From Streptomyces sp. XD-27 (lineage in GTDB: Bacteria > Actinomycetota > Actinomycetes > Streptomycetales > Streptomycetaceae), in NCBI RefSeq assembly GCF_030553055.1, contig NZ_CP130713.1, forward strand, positions 3,410,001-3,474,000: a DNA stretch of 64,000 bases, read 5' to 3'. The stretch's first letter is position 1. The number at the start of each line of letters is the position of its first letter. The position numbers and the translations under genes were made by a program. The notes below the pieces were generated by a model that had not been told where the DNA came from, did not search any database, and was given only the letters and a program-made list of their open reading frames with translations. Of this stretch, positions 17,646-26,344 are shown one piece after another.

Positions 17646-18154
17646 GTCGCCCTCTTGTGCGGGTCGATGGGTGACACGGCCCGGCCCTTGACCGTGCTGC
17701 CGATGCCCAGGCCCAACATGTCCAGTCCGCGGACCTCGCAGCTCACCTCGACCTTGAAGAAGCCGCCCGGCTGGAAGTCCGTGCCGGTGAACCGCACCGT
17801 GACCGCGCCCTTGCAGACGTCGCCGAGATCCGCCTCGGCCGCCTTGCGCGCCTCGCTCATCGCGACGGCGTAGGTGTGCTGGATGGAACCCGCGCGCGCG
17901 GCGTCCCGGGCCGCCCCGTCGACCGCGCCCCGCCCGTCCACCAGTTGCCCGAAAGCGACCAGGACCAGGATGAACAGGATCATCACCGGCGCGAGGATGA
18001 CCACCTCGATGGTGGACAGGCCCGCGTCCGCCGGCCGTCTGAGGCGGCCGGCCCACCGGCGCTTGAGCCGATTCCGAGCCGCCGCCGTCGTCGCCACCGT
18101 CGCCGACGCCTTCGTCACCGCCTTCGTCGCCGCACACGGCGTTCCACGGCTCAT
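17642..18154 (-). CDS. TadE-like pilus assembly protein 1
   Basis: 170 residues. The N-terminal basic cytosolic tail leads into the TadE motif LSTIEVVILAPVMILFILVL, one membrane helix with a conserved Glu five residues in, followed by an R-x-A-x-x-A-A-R helix (DGAARDAARAGS). The rest is extracellular. TadE-type minor pseudopilins prime or cap Flp pili and are processed by a TadV/prepilin-type peptidase; no peptidase gene is visible here. Overlaps both neighbours by ATGA. Confidence 0.85.
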   Translation of the reverse strand: MSRGTPCAATKAVTKASATVATTAAARNRLKRRWAGRLRRPADAGLSTIEVVILAPVMILFILVLVAFGQLVDGRGAVDGAARDAARAGSIQHTYAVAMSEARKAAEADLGDVCKGAVTVRFTGTDFQPGGFFKVEVSCEVRGLDMLGLGIGSTVKGRAVSPIDPHKRAT

Positions 18155-18705
18155 CCGAAGTCCTCGACGAAGCGCTCGACCGGGCCCTGCGACCGCGCGT
18201 GCACAGTGAAGTTCAAGCCCGGGAAGACGGTCGGCACCTTGGCCTCGACCTGCACGCCCACCGTGTTCTGCTCCGGCCGCACCGTCTTCACGTCCGGTCC
18301 GATCAGCAACTGGGGCCCAAGTTGGCGGATGTACGTACGGGCCTTGGCCTCCGCCTCGCCGCGCCAGCCGCCCGGATTCTCGTCCGCCGTCGCGCGCGCC
18401 TTGCGGGCGCCCGCCTGGGCCGCGGCCTGGGCCACGTGGTCGGCGAAGAAGTACAGCGCGAACTGCACCGTGGCGAAGATGAGGAAGAAGAGCACCGGCG
18501 TGAGCAGCACGAACTCGATCGCGGTCATGCCACTGTCGCTGGTGCGGCCCGCGCTGGTCCGGCCCGCGCTGGTCCGGCCCGCGCCCGTACGGCCCGCGCT
18601 CGTGCGCCGTACGCCGCCGTCCGCGCCCACGACCGCGCCGCCGTCGCCGCGGGCGGCGTCCAGCCTGCGGCGTACGGCGCGGTGCAGGGCACCCGTTCGT
18701 CTCAT
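18151..18705 (-). CDS. TadE-like pilus assembly protein 2, with in-frame repeat in its tail
   Basis: 184 residues. The TadE motif is MTAIEFVLLTPVLFFLIFAT, with the conserved Glu at position 5 of the motif, followed by AAAQAGARKARA. Before it, the cytosolic tail contains four to five 5-residue units R-T-S-A-G (coded by 15-bp repeats near 18540-18605). Those units lie N-terminal to the expected prepilin cleavage site, so they would not be in the mature pilus. The gene overlaps the next TadE-like gene by ATGA. Confidence 0.85.
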   Translation of the reverse strand: MRRTGALHRAVRRRLDAARGDGGAVVGADGGVRRTSAGRTGAGRTSAGRTSAGRTSDSGMTAIEFVLLTPVLFFLIFATVQFALYFFADHVAQAAAQAGARKARATADENPGGWRGEAEAKARTYIRQLGPQLLIGPDVKTVRPEQNTVGVQVEAKVPTVFPGLNFTVHARSQGPVERFVEDFG

Positions 18706-18741
18706 GCGCTCAGCTCAGTCCAAGGGTCGACGGTCAGCGGT

Positions 18742-18846
18742 CAGTGCGGCACAGCGTCCGTGTGGTGCGGCACGGCGTCAGCGCGGTGCCGCGAGGCGTC
18801 AGCGCGGTGCGGCACGGCATCAGCACGGTGCGACAGGGCGTCGGAC
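18742..18846. repeat. 21-bp tandem repeat abutting the Flp pilin stop codon
   Basis: Five units of exactly 21 bp start at 18742, 18763, 18784, 18805 and 18826, consensus CGGTGCGGCACGGCGTCAGCG. The array ends at the stop codon of the leftward pilin gene (18851). It fills most of the only sizeable gap between pilin and TadE-like genes. Confidence 0.9.
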
Positions 18847-18850
18847 GACG

Positions 18851-19102
18851 TCAGCACGTCTTCTCGGCGTTGGCGCCCTTGATGCAGTCGCCGACCTTGT
18901 TCGCGCCGTCGCTCAGCGCCGAGTTGATGATCGCGGCGACCACACCGACGATCGCGACCACGACCGCCGAGATGATCACCCACTCGACCGCGGAGGCGCC
19001 GCGGTCCAGCTCGCCCGAGCGCGCCCGGTCGATCCGGCCGCGCAGGAAGGTGACCAGGAAGTCCACGGCCGGCAGGCCGGTCATCCGAGATCCGAAGTTC
19101 AT
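18851..19102 (-). CDS. flp: Flp/Fap-type major pilin
   Basis: 83 residues. The Flp motif is RGASAVEWVIISAVVVAIVG: small residues, the conserved Glu before a long hydrophobic helix, then VVAAIINSALSDGANKVGDC. Two Cys near the C-terminus (DCIKGANAEKTC) may form a disulfide loop, unusual for a Flp pilin. Length fits the family. Strong placement at the head of the TadE genes supports it as the main pilus subunit. The usual prepilin site would be before the A-S-A-V-E stretch. Confidence 0.85.
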   Translation of the reverse strand: MNFGSRMTGLPAVDFLVTFLRGRIDRARSGELDRGASAVEWVIISAVVVAIVGVVAAIINSALSDGANKVGDCIKGANAEKTC

Positions 19103-19146
19103 GGTGGTGTCCTCTCAAACAGGTGGGGGAAGAAGTGGTGGGGTGG

Positions 19147-20079
19147 TCAGACCTGGAACACGCGCATCGCCGCGGGGAAGATGAGGAAGACCAGGAACCC
19201 CGCGCACAGCAGCAGCTGCGCTACCAGCATTGACTGCGACTTCTCTCCCGCACTCCCCTCGATCTCTGCCAGCTCCCGGTGCCGCATCGTTTCGGCCCGC
19301 GAGGCGAGCGACTCACGCACCTTGGCGCCGTCGTCCGCGACCAGTGCCAGCGAGGCAGAAAGGTCCTTAAGTTCCTCGACGCCAAGTTCCTCGCCAAGGT
19401 TCCCGAGTGCCTGCCACTGGCTGATCCCCGTGATACGGGCGTCCGCCAGCGTGTTGCGCACCCGGCGCAGCGCCCAGCCGTCGCTGATCTCGGCGGCCGC
19501 CATCAGCGCCTCCGGCAGGCCGCGGCCGCCCGCGAGGTTCATCGACACCAGGTCCAGATACGCGCCGATCACCCGCCGCAGGTCACGCCGCTTGTCCGCC
19601 GCGTCCCGCTTGACCTCCAGGTCCGGGAGCATGAAGAACAGGCCCGCGAAGAACAGCGCCAGCCACAGCGGGATCACCGGACTGCTGCCGAAACCCAGCG
19701 TCCATACGATCGCGAAGATGAACGGGCCGAAGAACAGCCCCGCGGCGGCCAGCAGCACCTTCGTCGCCAGGAACGCCTCCCAACTGCGCTCCAGCACGTT
19801 CAGGTCGGCCCGCAGCGACCGCTGCTCCCAGCCCTGCTGCAGATAGAAGTCGGCCACGCGCGCGCCGACCCGGGAGCGCAGCGAGTCGAGCCGGCCCTCG
19901 TCACCCGCCGGCTGCCGGTCCGCGGCCGCGTGCGCCGAGCCGCGCGCCCGCAGCGCGTCGATCTGCGCGACCCGCGCGACCGCGCCCCGCTTACGGGGCA
20001 TCAGCGCCCGTACGAGCACGTAGACACCGAGTCCGAAGACGGCACCGATCAGCACCGGCGCGGTCAGACTGCTGTTCAT
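19147..20079 (-). CDS. tadC: TadC-like type II/IV secretion inner-membrane platform protein
   Basis: 310 residues with a GspF-type domain: membrane helices at about 8-25, 110-130, 135-155 and 285-305, and the cytosolic signature RRVIGAYLDLVSMNLAGGRGLPEAL. ATG at 20079 overlaps the TadB stop (ATGA). TadB and TadC form the pilus platform that the CpaF ATPase acts on. Ends 45 bases before the pilin gene. Confidence 0.9.
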   Translation of the reverse strand: MNSSLTAPVLIGAVFGLGVYVLVRALMPRKRGAVARVAQIDALRARGSAHAAADRQPAGDEGRLDSLRSRVGARVADFYLQQGWEQRSLRADLNVLERSWEAFLATKVLLAAAGLFFGPFIFAIVWTLGFGSSPVIPLWLALFFAGLFFMLPDLEVKRDAADKRRDLRRVIGAYLDLVSMNLAGGRGLPEALMAAAEISDGWALRRVRNTLADARITGISQWQALGNLGEELGVEELKDLSASLALVADDGAKVRESLASRAETMRHRELAEIEGSAGEKSQSMLVAQLLLCAGFLVFLIFPAAMRVFQV

Positions 20080-21155
20080 CGCGGCGTCACCTCCCCCTCA
20101 CGCGATCCGGGACCGTACGCGGCCGGTCCGCCGCCACGGCCGCCGCCCGGCGCACCCGCCGGTCCGCCGCCCGCGGCCGGTCCTGCATAGCCGTGCGGCG
20201 CCGCCTGCGCCCCGGCCGCCTCCTGCCCCGGCCCCTGCCCCGACCGGGGCCGTACGAACTGCACGGCGGGCTCGTCCCGGGTCAGGAAGCGGTCCGGGGT
20301 CTCGATGCTGGACAGCTTGCGCAGCCACCAGAAGCCGAGCCCGAACAGCCCGCAGACGCAGGCCAGTACGAGCTGCCCGACCGCCGTGCCGTACGGCTTC
20401 ACGAAGTCCCGGTTGAAGATCGACAGGCCCAGCACGAACAGCACCGACACCGCGATGACGATCTGCACGCTGCGCCGGGTGCTGGCGCGCTGCGCCATGA
20501 CCCGCTGCCGCATGTCGACCTCCTCACGCGCCGACTTGGCCAGGGCGCCCAGCACCTCGCGCAGACCGGGGCCGCGCAGCCGCGCGTTGAGGATCAGTGC
20601 CGCGACGATGATGTCGGCCGAGGCGTCGTCGATCTCGTCGGCCAGGTGCTGCAGCGCGTCGGGCAGCGGCGTACGCGCGCGCAGCCGGTCCACCAGGGCG
20701 TCCAGGTGCGGACGCAGGGCCGGGGCCGCGGCCCGCGCCGACGCCGGGATGGCCTGCTCCAGGCCGACCGCGCCCGCGATGGTGTCGCGCAGCGACTCGG
20801 TCCAGGCGGCCAGCGCCTCGACGCGCCGCATCGCGGCCCGCTCCTCGGCGGCGCCGCCGAACAGCCGGTCCCAGAAGAAGACCAGGACGGCGCTGGCGGC
20901 GCCCATGACCGCCCATCGGGTCAGCAGCAGGACGACCAGGCCGACGCCGACGGCGAGCGAGCCGCGCCGGCTGACGAACCGGGCGAGTTCGGCGGACCGT
21001 TCGCTCGCCTTGGCCTTCTCGTGCGCCGGCTTCGCGGGCAGGCCGCGGAGGGCGACGACGAGCAGCGCGATGCCGCCGCCGACGACGACGCCGGACAGCA
21101 GCGCGTAGAGCACCGGCAGCGAGAGAAAGCCGCCCATCGAGGAAATGCCGTTCAT
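20076..21155 (-). CDS. tadB: TadB-like platform protein
   Basis: 359 residues. Membrane helices lie at about 15-35, 65-95 and two near 245-290. The GspF-like cytosolic domain includes VEALAAWTESLRDTIAGAVG and LEQAIPASARAAAPAL, the standard TadB signature. A C-terminal tail of about 55 residues is Gly/Pro/Ala-rich and probably disordered. Four bases after the CpaF stop; overlaps TadC by ATGA. Confidence 0.9.
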   Translation of the reverse strand: MNGISSMGGFLSLPVLYALLSGVVVGGGIALLVVALRGLPAKPAHEKAKASERSAELARFVSRRGSLAVGVGLVVLLLTRWAVMGAASAVLVFFWDRLFGGAAEERAAMRRVEALAAWTESLRDTIAGAVGLEQAIPASARAAAPALRPHLDALVDRLRARTPLPDALQHLADEIDDASADIIVAALILNARLRGPGLREVLGALAKSAREEVDMRQRVMAQRASTRRSVQIVIAVSVLFVLGLSIFNRDFVKPYGTAVGQLVLACVCGLFGLGFWWLRKLSSIETPDRFLTRDEPAVQFVRPRSGQGPGQEAAGAQAAPHGYAGPAAGGGPAGAPGGGRGGGPAAYGPGSREGEVTPR

Positions 21156-21159
21156 GCCC

Positions 21160-22467
21160 TCACCCCCAGGTCCCGGTCGGGCGGTAGCCGTACGCCGTCA
21201 GCTCGTCGATGCAGGAGATGGGCGCGTGCGGGACGACCCGGCCGTCGGCCGTCTCCGCGAACACCTCGCTCGACAGGACGCGGCCGTCCACGCCGTTGAC
21301 CTCCCGTACGGAGGTGACCATGCGCTGGAGCCGACCGCCCTGCAGATAGCTGTTCCGGCGTTCGATGAAGACGACGAAATTGACCGCGCCCGCCACGAGC
21401 ATCTGGCTGGCCTCGATGGGCAGCCGCTCACTGGCCTGGAGCGCGTACGTGGAAATACGGTTGAACACTTCGCTGGAACTGTTCGCGTGAATCGTGGACA
21501 GCGAACCGTCATTGCCCTGCGACATGGCGTTGAGCATCGTCACGATCTCGTCACCGAGAACCTCACCGACGATGACGCGGGAGGGGTTCATACGCAGCGA
21601 ACGGCGCACGAGCTCGGCCATGGATATCGAGCCCAGCCCCTCGGAATTGGGCAGCCGCTCCTCAAAGGCGACGACGTTCGGGTGCAGGTCGGGGAACTGG
21701 TCGAGTCCGAGCTCCAACGCCCGCTCCACGGTGATCAGACGCTCAGTGGGCGGAATCTCGTTCGCGAGCGCGCGCAGCAGCGTCGTCTTGCCGGCGTTCG
21801 TGGCCCCCGCGATCATGATGTTCTTACGGGCCCGTACGGCGCACGCGAGGAAGTTCCCCAGCTCCGGGGTGAGCGTCCCGTTCCCCACCAGGTCGGCCAT
21901 GAACACCTTGCCGAGGCGCGCCCGGCGGATGGATAGGGCGGGCCGCCGGGTCACGTCCATCACGGCGGAGAGCCGGGACCCGTCGGGAAGCCGCAGGTCG
22001 AGCTGCGGATTGGCGGAGTCGAACGGACGGGAGGACAGCCCGGAGTACGCGCCGAGGACCTGGATGAGCTCGACCAGCTCCTCGTCGGTCTCGGCGACCG
22101 GCTCGCCCTGCACCTCGCGGCCGTCGGAGTAGCCCACGAAGACCTGGTCGCAGCCGTTGATGTCGATGTTCTCGACATCGGGGTCGTCCAGCAGCGGCTG
22201 GAGCCGGCCGACGCCGAAGAGCGCGGCGTGCACCGCGGCGGCGTATTGCTCCTCGGTCTCCGCGTCCGGCGGCGTACGCCCGAAGTTGATCTCCGTACGG
22301 GCGTAGTCCTCCAGGATCTGGGCGATCACCGCGCGCGCGTACTGCCGCTCGTCCTCGGTGGACATCGGTGCCGCGCCCGACGCCTGGTCCACCCGCCGCT
22401 GCTCGGCGATGCGGTCGCCCGCGTCCTGCCGGAACCGCTTGACCAGCTGGTGGTCGACCGTGCTCAT
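21160..22467 (-). CDS. cpaF: CpaF/TadA-type pilus assembly ATPase
   Basis: 435 residues from the ATG at 22467, which overlaps the upstream stop as ATGA. A longer frame exists but has no ribosome site. The N-terminal helical domain has the CpaF block VGRLQPLLDDPDVENIDING. Walker A is GATNAGKTTLLRAL, then the Asp-box region and Walker B RMNPSRVIVGEVLGDE, then His-box GSLSTIHANSS. A cytosolic hexameric motor that drives Flp pilus extension and possibly retraction. Confidence 0.95.
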   Translation of the reverse strand: MSTVDHQLVKRFRQDAGDRIAEQRRVDQASGAAPMSTEDERQYARAVIAQILEDYARTEINFGRTPPDAETEEQYAAAVHAALFGVGRLQPLLDDPDVENIDINGCDQVFVGYSDGREVQGEPVAETDEELVELIQVLGAYSGLSSRPFDSANPQLDLRLPDGSRLSAVMDVTRRPALSIRRARLGKVFMADLVGNGTLTPELGNFLACAVRARKNIMIAGATNAGKTTLLRALANEIPPTERLITVERALELGLDQFPDLHPNVVAFEERLPNSEGLGSISMAELVRRSLRMNPSRVIVGEVLGDEIVTMLNAMSQGNDGSLSTIHANSSSEVFNRISTYALQASERLPIEASQMLVAGAVNFVVFIERRNSYLQGGRLQRMVTSVREVNGVDGRVLSSEVFAETADGRVVPHAPISCIDELTAYGYRPTGTWG

Positions 22468-23294
22468 CGGTACGCCCCCGGCCCGCCGGGCTGCGCCCAC
22501 GCGGCACCGTAGTTCTGATGCAGGTCACCGACGACCTTGCGGGCCGAACGGATCAGCAGCGACTTGTCCAGGCGGCCGCGCCGACGCCCGTTCAGCTGGG
22601 CGGCGCCGGCGGGGTCGTGGGCGATGACCCCGACCACCCGCGCGCCGCACTGCGCGGCCACGAGCATGTCGTTGACCTGCCCGGCCAGCTTGGCGCCCGT
22701 CCCGGAGTCGGCGATCAGCAGCACGCCGATGAGCGGCGTGCCCAGCTGCGCGGCCCCGCGGTGCGCGCCGTGCAGCTTGGCCGAAAGCGCCCCGGCACGG
22801 TCCCGGACGCGGGCCAGGTTCTCCGGCTCCGAGCGGGCCACCAGCAGCACCAGCGACGCCTGCGGGAACATGTCCACGACCACGGAGTCCGCGCCGACGC
22901 GCCCGCAGTCCGCGATGACGTCGGCGGGGCCGTGCGCGGACTGGGCGAGTCCGGCGAAGGCGTGCCCGAGGGTCGGCCACAGCCCGGTCAGCCCGGCCGA
23001 CTGCTCCGACGTCCCCAGCCCGACCAGCACCTCGAGGCCGCCGGACATCGGCTGCGCGTGGTCCCACAGCTGCTCGGCGGCCAGCCCGCGCCGCGCGGTG
23101 GCGGCGACGGACAGCATGCCCGTGTTGGGGTCCAACGGCCCACCGTGCGCCGCGACACCGCGGTACACCAGGTCCCCGCCGGCCGGATCCGCCTCGGCCA
23201 GCAGCGCACGCCGCGGCCAGACAGCGGAGATCGCGACGGCGGTCGTGGTGACGCCGGGCGAACCCTTGTCGGCGGCGAGAGCGATAAGCGCCAT
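22464..23294 (-). CDS. CpaE/TadZ-like ParA-type ATPase
   Basis: 276 residues. A deviant Walker A near the N-terminus reads AADKGSPGVTTTAVAIS and lacks the usual Lys after Gly, as expected for some TadZ/CpaE proteins and as seen in Streptomyces Tad clusters. The Walker A' region (EADPAGGDLVYRG) has the signature Asp, and ADVIADCGRVGADS matches Walker B. It is presumed to place the pilus machine at a site in the cell and probably binds ATP weakly. Start at 23294, 199 bases downstream of the CpaB-like gene across a tandem repeat. Confidence 0.8.
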   Translation of the reverse strand: MALIALAADKGSPGVTTTAVAISAVWPRRALLAEADPAGGDLVYRGVAAHGGPLDPNTGMLSVAATARRGLAAEQLWDHAQPMSGGLEVLVGLGTSEQSAGLTGLWPTLGHAFAGLAQSAHGPADVIADCGRVGADSVVVDMFPQASLVLLVARSEPENLARVRDRAGALSAKLHGAHRGAAQLGTPLIGVLLIADSGTGAKLAGQVNDMLVAAQCGARVVGVIAHDPAGAAQLNGRRRGRLDKSLLIRSARKVVGDLHQNYGAAWAQPGGPGAYR

Positions 23295-23370
23295 GTTCTT
23301 ACGTGTCCTCGTATCCCTCTGACGGTGCCTGCGACGGTGCCGGTGACGGCATCCGCGGTACGGCCGCTCG

Positions 23371-23492
23371 GCCGCCGCGTACGTGGTACGGAGCGGCTGC
23401 CCGGCTGCCGCGTACGTGGTACGGAGCTGCCGCCCGGCTGCCGCGTACGTGGTACGGAGCTGCCGCCCGGCTGCCGCGTACGTGGTACGGGG
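23371..23492. repeat. 33-bp tandem repeat abutting the CpaB-like stop codon
   Basis: Units of 33 bp start at 23371, 23404, 23437 and 23470 (last truncated). The shared core is GCTGCCGCGTACGTGGTACG. The last copy runs up to the stop codon at 23493 of the leftward CpaB-like gene. Such an array inside a pilus operon may separate expression of the pilus-secretion parts, but that is unproven. Confidence 0.9.
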
Positions 23493-24239
23493 TCACTCGC
23501 CGGCCGCGGGGACCTTGACGATGGCCACCTCGCCGGCGGCCGCGGCCTGCACCAGGGTGGCGGCCTGGCTCTTGTCCACGAGCAGGGAGACGGGGAGATC
23601 GGTGCTGCCGATGTCACCGCTGTTGCCGTCACCGACGTCCTGCACCCTGGCCGTCGGCGCGAGCATGGTGTCGGCGCCGCCACCGGATCCGCCCGAGGCG
23701 CCGGAGGACCCGGCGGAGCCGTTCGAACCGCCCTTGTTGTCGGCGTCGCTCACCCGGAAGGCGGTGACGGTGTCCCCCTGCGCCAGGTCCTTGGGGTACT
23801 GCCCGGCCTTGAGGGAGAGGCCCACGAGCACCTTGCCGTCGGGCAGGCCCTTGGAGTCCTCGGTCAGCATCGGACCGACGAGGAGCGAACCCGCCACGAT
23901 GTCCTTGGTGGCACGGTATTTCGCGATGGCGTCCCGCTGATCCCATTTCACATAGTCGATGCCGGAATCCTCGGCGACGAGAACGGATTCCATCGCGGAA
24001 TCGGGGATCTTCTTCCCGGCCGTCACGTCCTGCGTGATCTTCACGACCTCGATACGGTCGCCGGCCCGCAGCACGAGCACGGTCGCGCCCAGCGCGCCGA
24101 CGAGGATCAGCAGCACCGCCAACGCGGCCAGTGCAGGCTTGCGCTCACGGGGCGCGGACGGCAACCGCTCCCCGACCCCTTGAGCCGGCGCCGAGCTCCC
24201 CCTGCCGTGCGCCGCCCCCGTGCGCTCCTGGATCTTCAC
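23493..24239 (-). CDS. cpaB: CpaB/RcpC-like SAF domain protein of the Tad locus
   Basis: 248 residues. N-terminal cytosolic segment, a membrane helix (LAALAVLLILVGALGATVLV), then a SAF fold: VVKITQDVTAGKKIPDSAM and YRATKDIVAGSLLVGPML, and LSLKAGQYPKDLAQGDTV. A Gly/Ser linker follows, then a last globular segment. CpaB/RcpC anchors Tad pilus parts at the envelope. It is the first gene of the locus, so its promoter lies in 24240-24577. Confidence 0.85.
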   Translation of the reverse strand: MKIQERTGAAHGRGSSAPAQGVGERLPSAPRERKPALAALAVLLILVGALGATVLVLRAGDRIEVVKITQDVTAGKKIPDSAMESVLVAEDSGIDYVKWDQRDAIAKYRATKDIVAGSLLVGPMLTEDSKGLPDGKVLVGLSLKAGQYPKDLAQGDTVTAFRVSDADNKGGSNGSAGSSGASGGSGGGADTMLAPTARVQDVGDGNSGDIGSTDLPVSLLVDKSQAATLVQAAAAGEVAIVKVPAAGE

Positions 24240-24577
24240 GCCAACGCTCCCGCAAGTAATGTCCGAATTCAGGGATTTACCCCGCTACAGCCCCGCCGCA
24301 GCCCCACTCGCGCGACTCACGCGACTCACGTGCCCGATGCACGCCCCTGCGCTCTTAGGTCGCCGAACCGAGGACTGTCAAGTCATCGCACCGTATCAGG
24401 GGCACATAAACGCCTCAAGGCGCGCGGGTTCCAGCCATGCTCCGCCAGGGGCTCGACCCCCCGCCTCCACTTATCCACAGGCGTTGATGCCGTCCGACGC
24501 CTGTCAGCCATCCGTGCCATCATCGATGGACTTTGCTTATCGGACACCCAATCGGACGCCCATAGGAGATAGGGAAG
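24240..24577. other. Divergent promoter region between the Tad locus and the right lipoprotein cassette
   Basis: 338 bases without a gene. It should hold the Tad promoter (leftward) and the lipoprotein promoter (rightward). A perfect TTATCCACA sits near 24473, matching a DnaA box, but it is single. I saw no tandem repeat or strong hairpin here. Confidence 0.6.
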
Positions 24578-25234
24578 TTGAAAACGCACACACGCACGAT
24601 GGCGAGCCTGGCAGCACTCCTGACCGCCGCATCACTGGCCCTGACGGCGTGCGGCGGTGACTCGAAGTCCGACGGCAAGGACAAGATCGACGGCGCGAAG
24701 AACACTCCGACGGCGGCGGCACCGACCACGACGGCGCCGGGGGACGGGATCAAGCGGCCGGAGATCAAGCTTCCGGGTGACGTGAAGAACGTCTTCGAGC
24801 CCAAGCAGACCGGGGACCCGAAGCAGGACGCGGTGCTGGCCGACAACGAGCGTGCCATCAACTCCATCGACGAAGCCATCACTAAGGGCAAGGGTGACCA
24901 CCTCGGCCTCAAGTTCTATTCAAAGGGCAGCGCCCTGGTTGAGGCTACGCGATACATCCAGAGCTTCTACGCTGCCGACACGACCTTCGTCGGCGTTACT
25001 CGCTACTACGACCGTAAGGTCACCTTCGTCAAGGATGGGGCAGCGGTCGTCACTTATTGTGGCGACGAAAGCAAGGCGTACAGCAAAGACCGCAAGACGA
25101 AGAAGGTGACGAAAGCATCGCCTTCCCCCAGCGATTACACCTTCTACAGCGAACGCATGGAGAAGAACAAGTTGGGCGTGTGGCAGTCGTCCAACGTCAT
25201 CTCAGAGGAGGCTTCCAAGAAGTGCCAGCCTTGA
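24578..25234 (+). CDS. Lipoprotein, right copy of the duplicated cassette
   Basis: 218 residues. Lipobox LALTACGGD (Cys about 26), a Thr/Pro/Ala linker, then the same folded body as the gene at 13174-13833: FYSKGSALVEATRYIQSFYA, VTRYYDRKVTFVKDG, VVTYCGDESKAYSKD and the ending KKCQP. Transcribed rightward, away from the Tad locus, mirroring the left copy. The ORF begins near TTG/ATG choices just after AGGGAAG; the exact start is not certain. Function unknown. Confidence 0.85.
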   Translation: MKTHTRTMASLAALLTAASLALTACGGDSKSDGKDKIDGAKNTPTAAAPTTTAPGDGIKRPEIKLPGDVKNVFEPKQTGDPKQDAVLADNERAINSIDEAITKGKGDHLGLKFYSKGSALVEATRYIQSFYAADTTFVGVTRYYDRKVTFVKDGAAVVTYCGDESKAYSKDRKTKKVTKASPSPSDYTFYSERMEKNKLGVWQSSNVISEEASKKCQP

Positions 25235-26271
25235 TCAGTTCGCCGCCGCGCAAGGCCACAGTCGTCGCCTTGTCCTTGGCCGTAGCAGTGATTCCGTCGA
25301 CTGCTGTCGCAGGCGGCAAGGCTCCTGGCGGCCACCGGGGAAGTGGCAAAGGGACCGCGAATGGACCTTCGGTAGCGGCCGAGGTACAGGTGTCCGGCGT
25401 GAAGAAGACCGTCAATGGAAATCCAGGATCCGGCAAGTCCGGCGCCCTGACCCCCAAGGACACCAACTGGACGCCTCCCGCCTGCTGGTACGAGCCGAAG
25501 TTCTCCCCCAAGGAAGTCAAGTCCTTGATCGAAGGCTTGGAGAAGTCCAAGTTTCCGTTCAACATCGGCCCCATCATGAGTAAGGCGTACAAGGCCCTCT
25601 TCCAGACGGACAAGTACGAGGACTACAACATGGCCAAGCAAGGCAAGGGCATGTTCTGGACCTCGGTGATCAACCCGGCCCGCAAGGACGACCCCGAGGC
25701 GATGTCCTGCGACAAGCCGCCCTTCTGGGTCGATGAAGGGCAAACGCCCGACGAACCTCTCGCCGTCTCGCCCGAGATCCTCGCCCAGTACGCGTACGAC
25801 GAGCTCCCGGTGCCCGACACCGACATCACCATGAGCCCCGACGGCAAGCAGACCGTCAACGTCGACACCTGGGTCTGGCTCGACAAGGCCAGGTTCAAGC
25901 CGGTCTCCGTCACCGCCAGCCTCCCCGATACCGGGCTCTCCGCGACCACCACCGCCAAGCCCGTCTCCCTCACCCTGGAACCCGGCACCAAGGACGCTGA
26001 GGTGCACCCCGCCTCCGGCTCCTGCCCGATCAACCAGAAGGACGGCAGCATCGGCACGCCGTACTCCGAGGACAAGGAAGGCCAGACGCCGCCCTGCGGG
26101 GTCACCTATCTCCGCTCCACCGCCAACTCCGGACCGCACAAGCTCAAGGCGACGCTCACCTGGGAGATCTCCTGGACGAGCACCACCGGCGAGGGCGGCA
26201 AGCTCCCCAGCGGCAGCTTCGGCACAACCACGGACATCACCGTCCAGGAAGTCCAGTCCATCAACCGCTGA
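25222..26271 (+). CDS. Secreted protein, right copy of the duplicated cassette
   Basis: 349 residues from the GTG at 25222, which has GAGGAGG 10 bases upstream and overlaps the lipoprotein by 13 bases. A TTG at 25231 would recreate the ATGA-type overlap of the left copy. Signal peptide residues 1-25 (AVAVIPSTAVAGG). Shares with the left copy NWTPPACWYEP, AYDELPVPDT, EPGTKDAEVHPASGSCPI, DGSIGTPY, PPCGVTYLRST, LKATLTWEISW and VQSINR. Likely a disulfide-bonded beta-rich exoprotein. Confidence 0.85.
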   Translation: MPALISSPPRKATVVALSLAVAVIPSTAVAGGKAPGGHRGSGKGTANGPSVAAEVQVSGVKKTVNGNPGSGKSGALTPKDTNWTPPACWYEPKFSPKEVKSLIEGLEKSKFPFNIGPIMSKAYKALFQTDKYEDYNMAKQGKGMFWTSVINPARKDDPEAMSCDKPPFWVDEGQTPDEPLAVSPEILAQYAYDELPVPDTDITMSPDGKQTVNVDTWVWLDKARFKPVSVTASLPDTGLSATTTAKPVSLTLEPGTKDAEVHPASGSCPINQKDGSIGTPYSEDKEGQTPPCGVTYLRSTANSGPHKLKATLTWEISWTSTTGEGGKLPSGSFGTTTDITVQEVQSINR

Positions 26272-26344
26272 GTCCGCGAGGCCACCGGCACCAGCACCGG
26301 CACCCTGGACGGCAGAGCCGAACCGACCGAACCGAGAAGCAGAG

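Noticed and set aside
24465-24485. DnaA box TTATCCACA as a replication origin
   Set aside because: Single copy with no dnaA/dnaN and no cluster; expected by chance at this window size.
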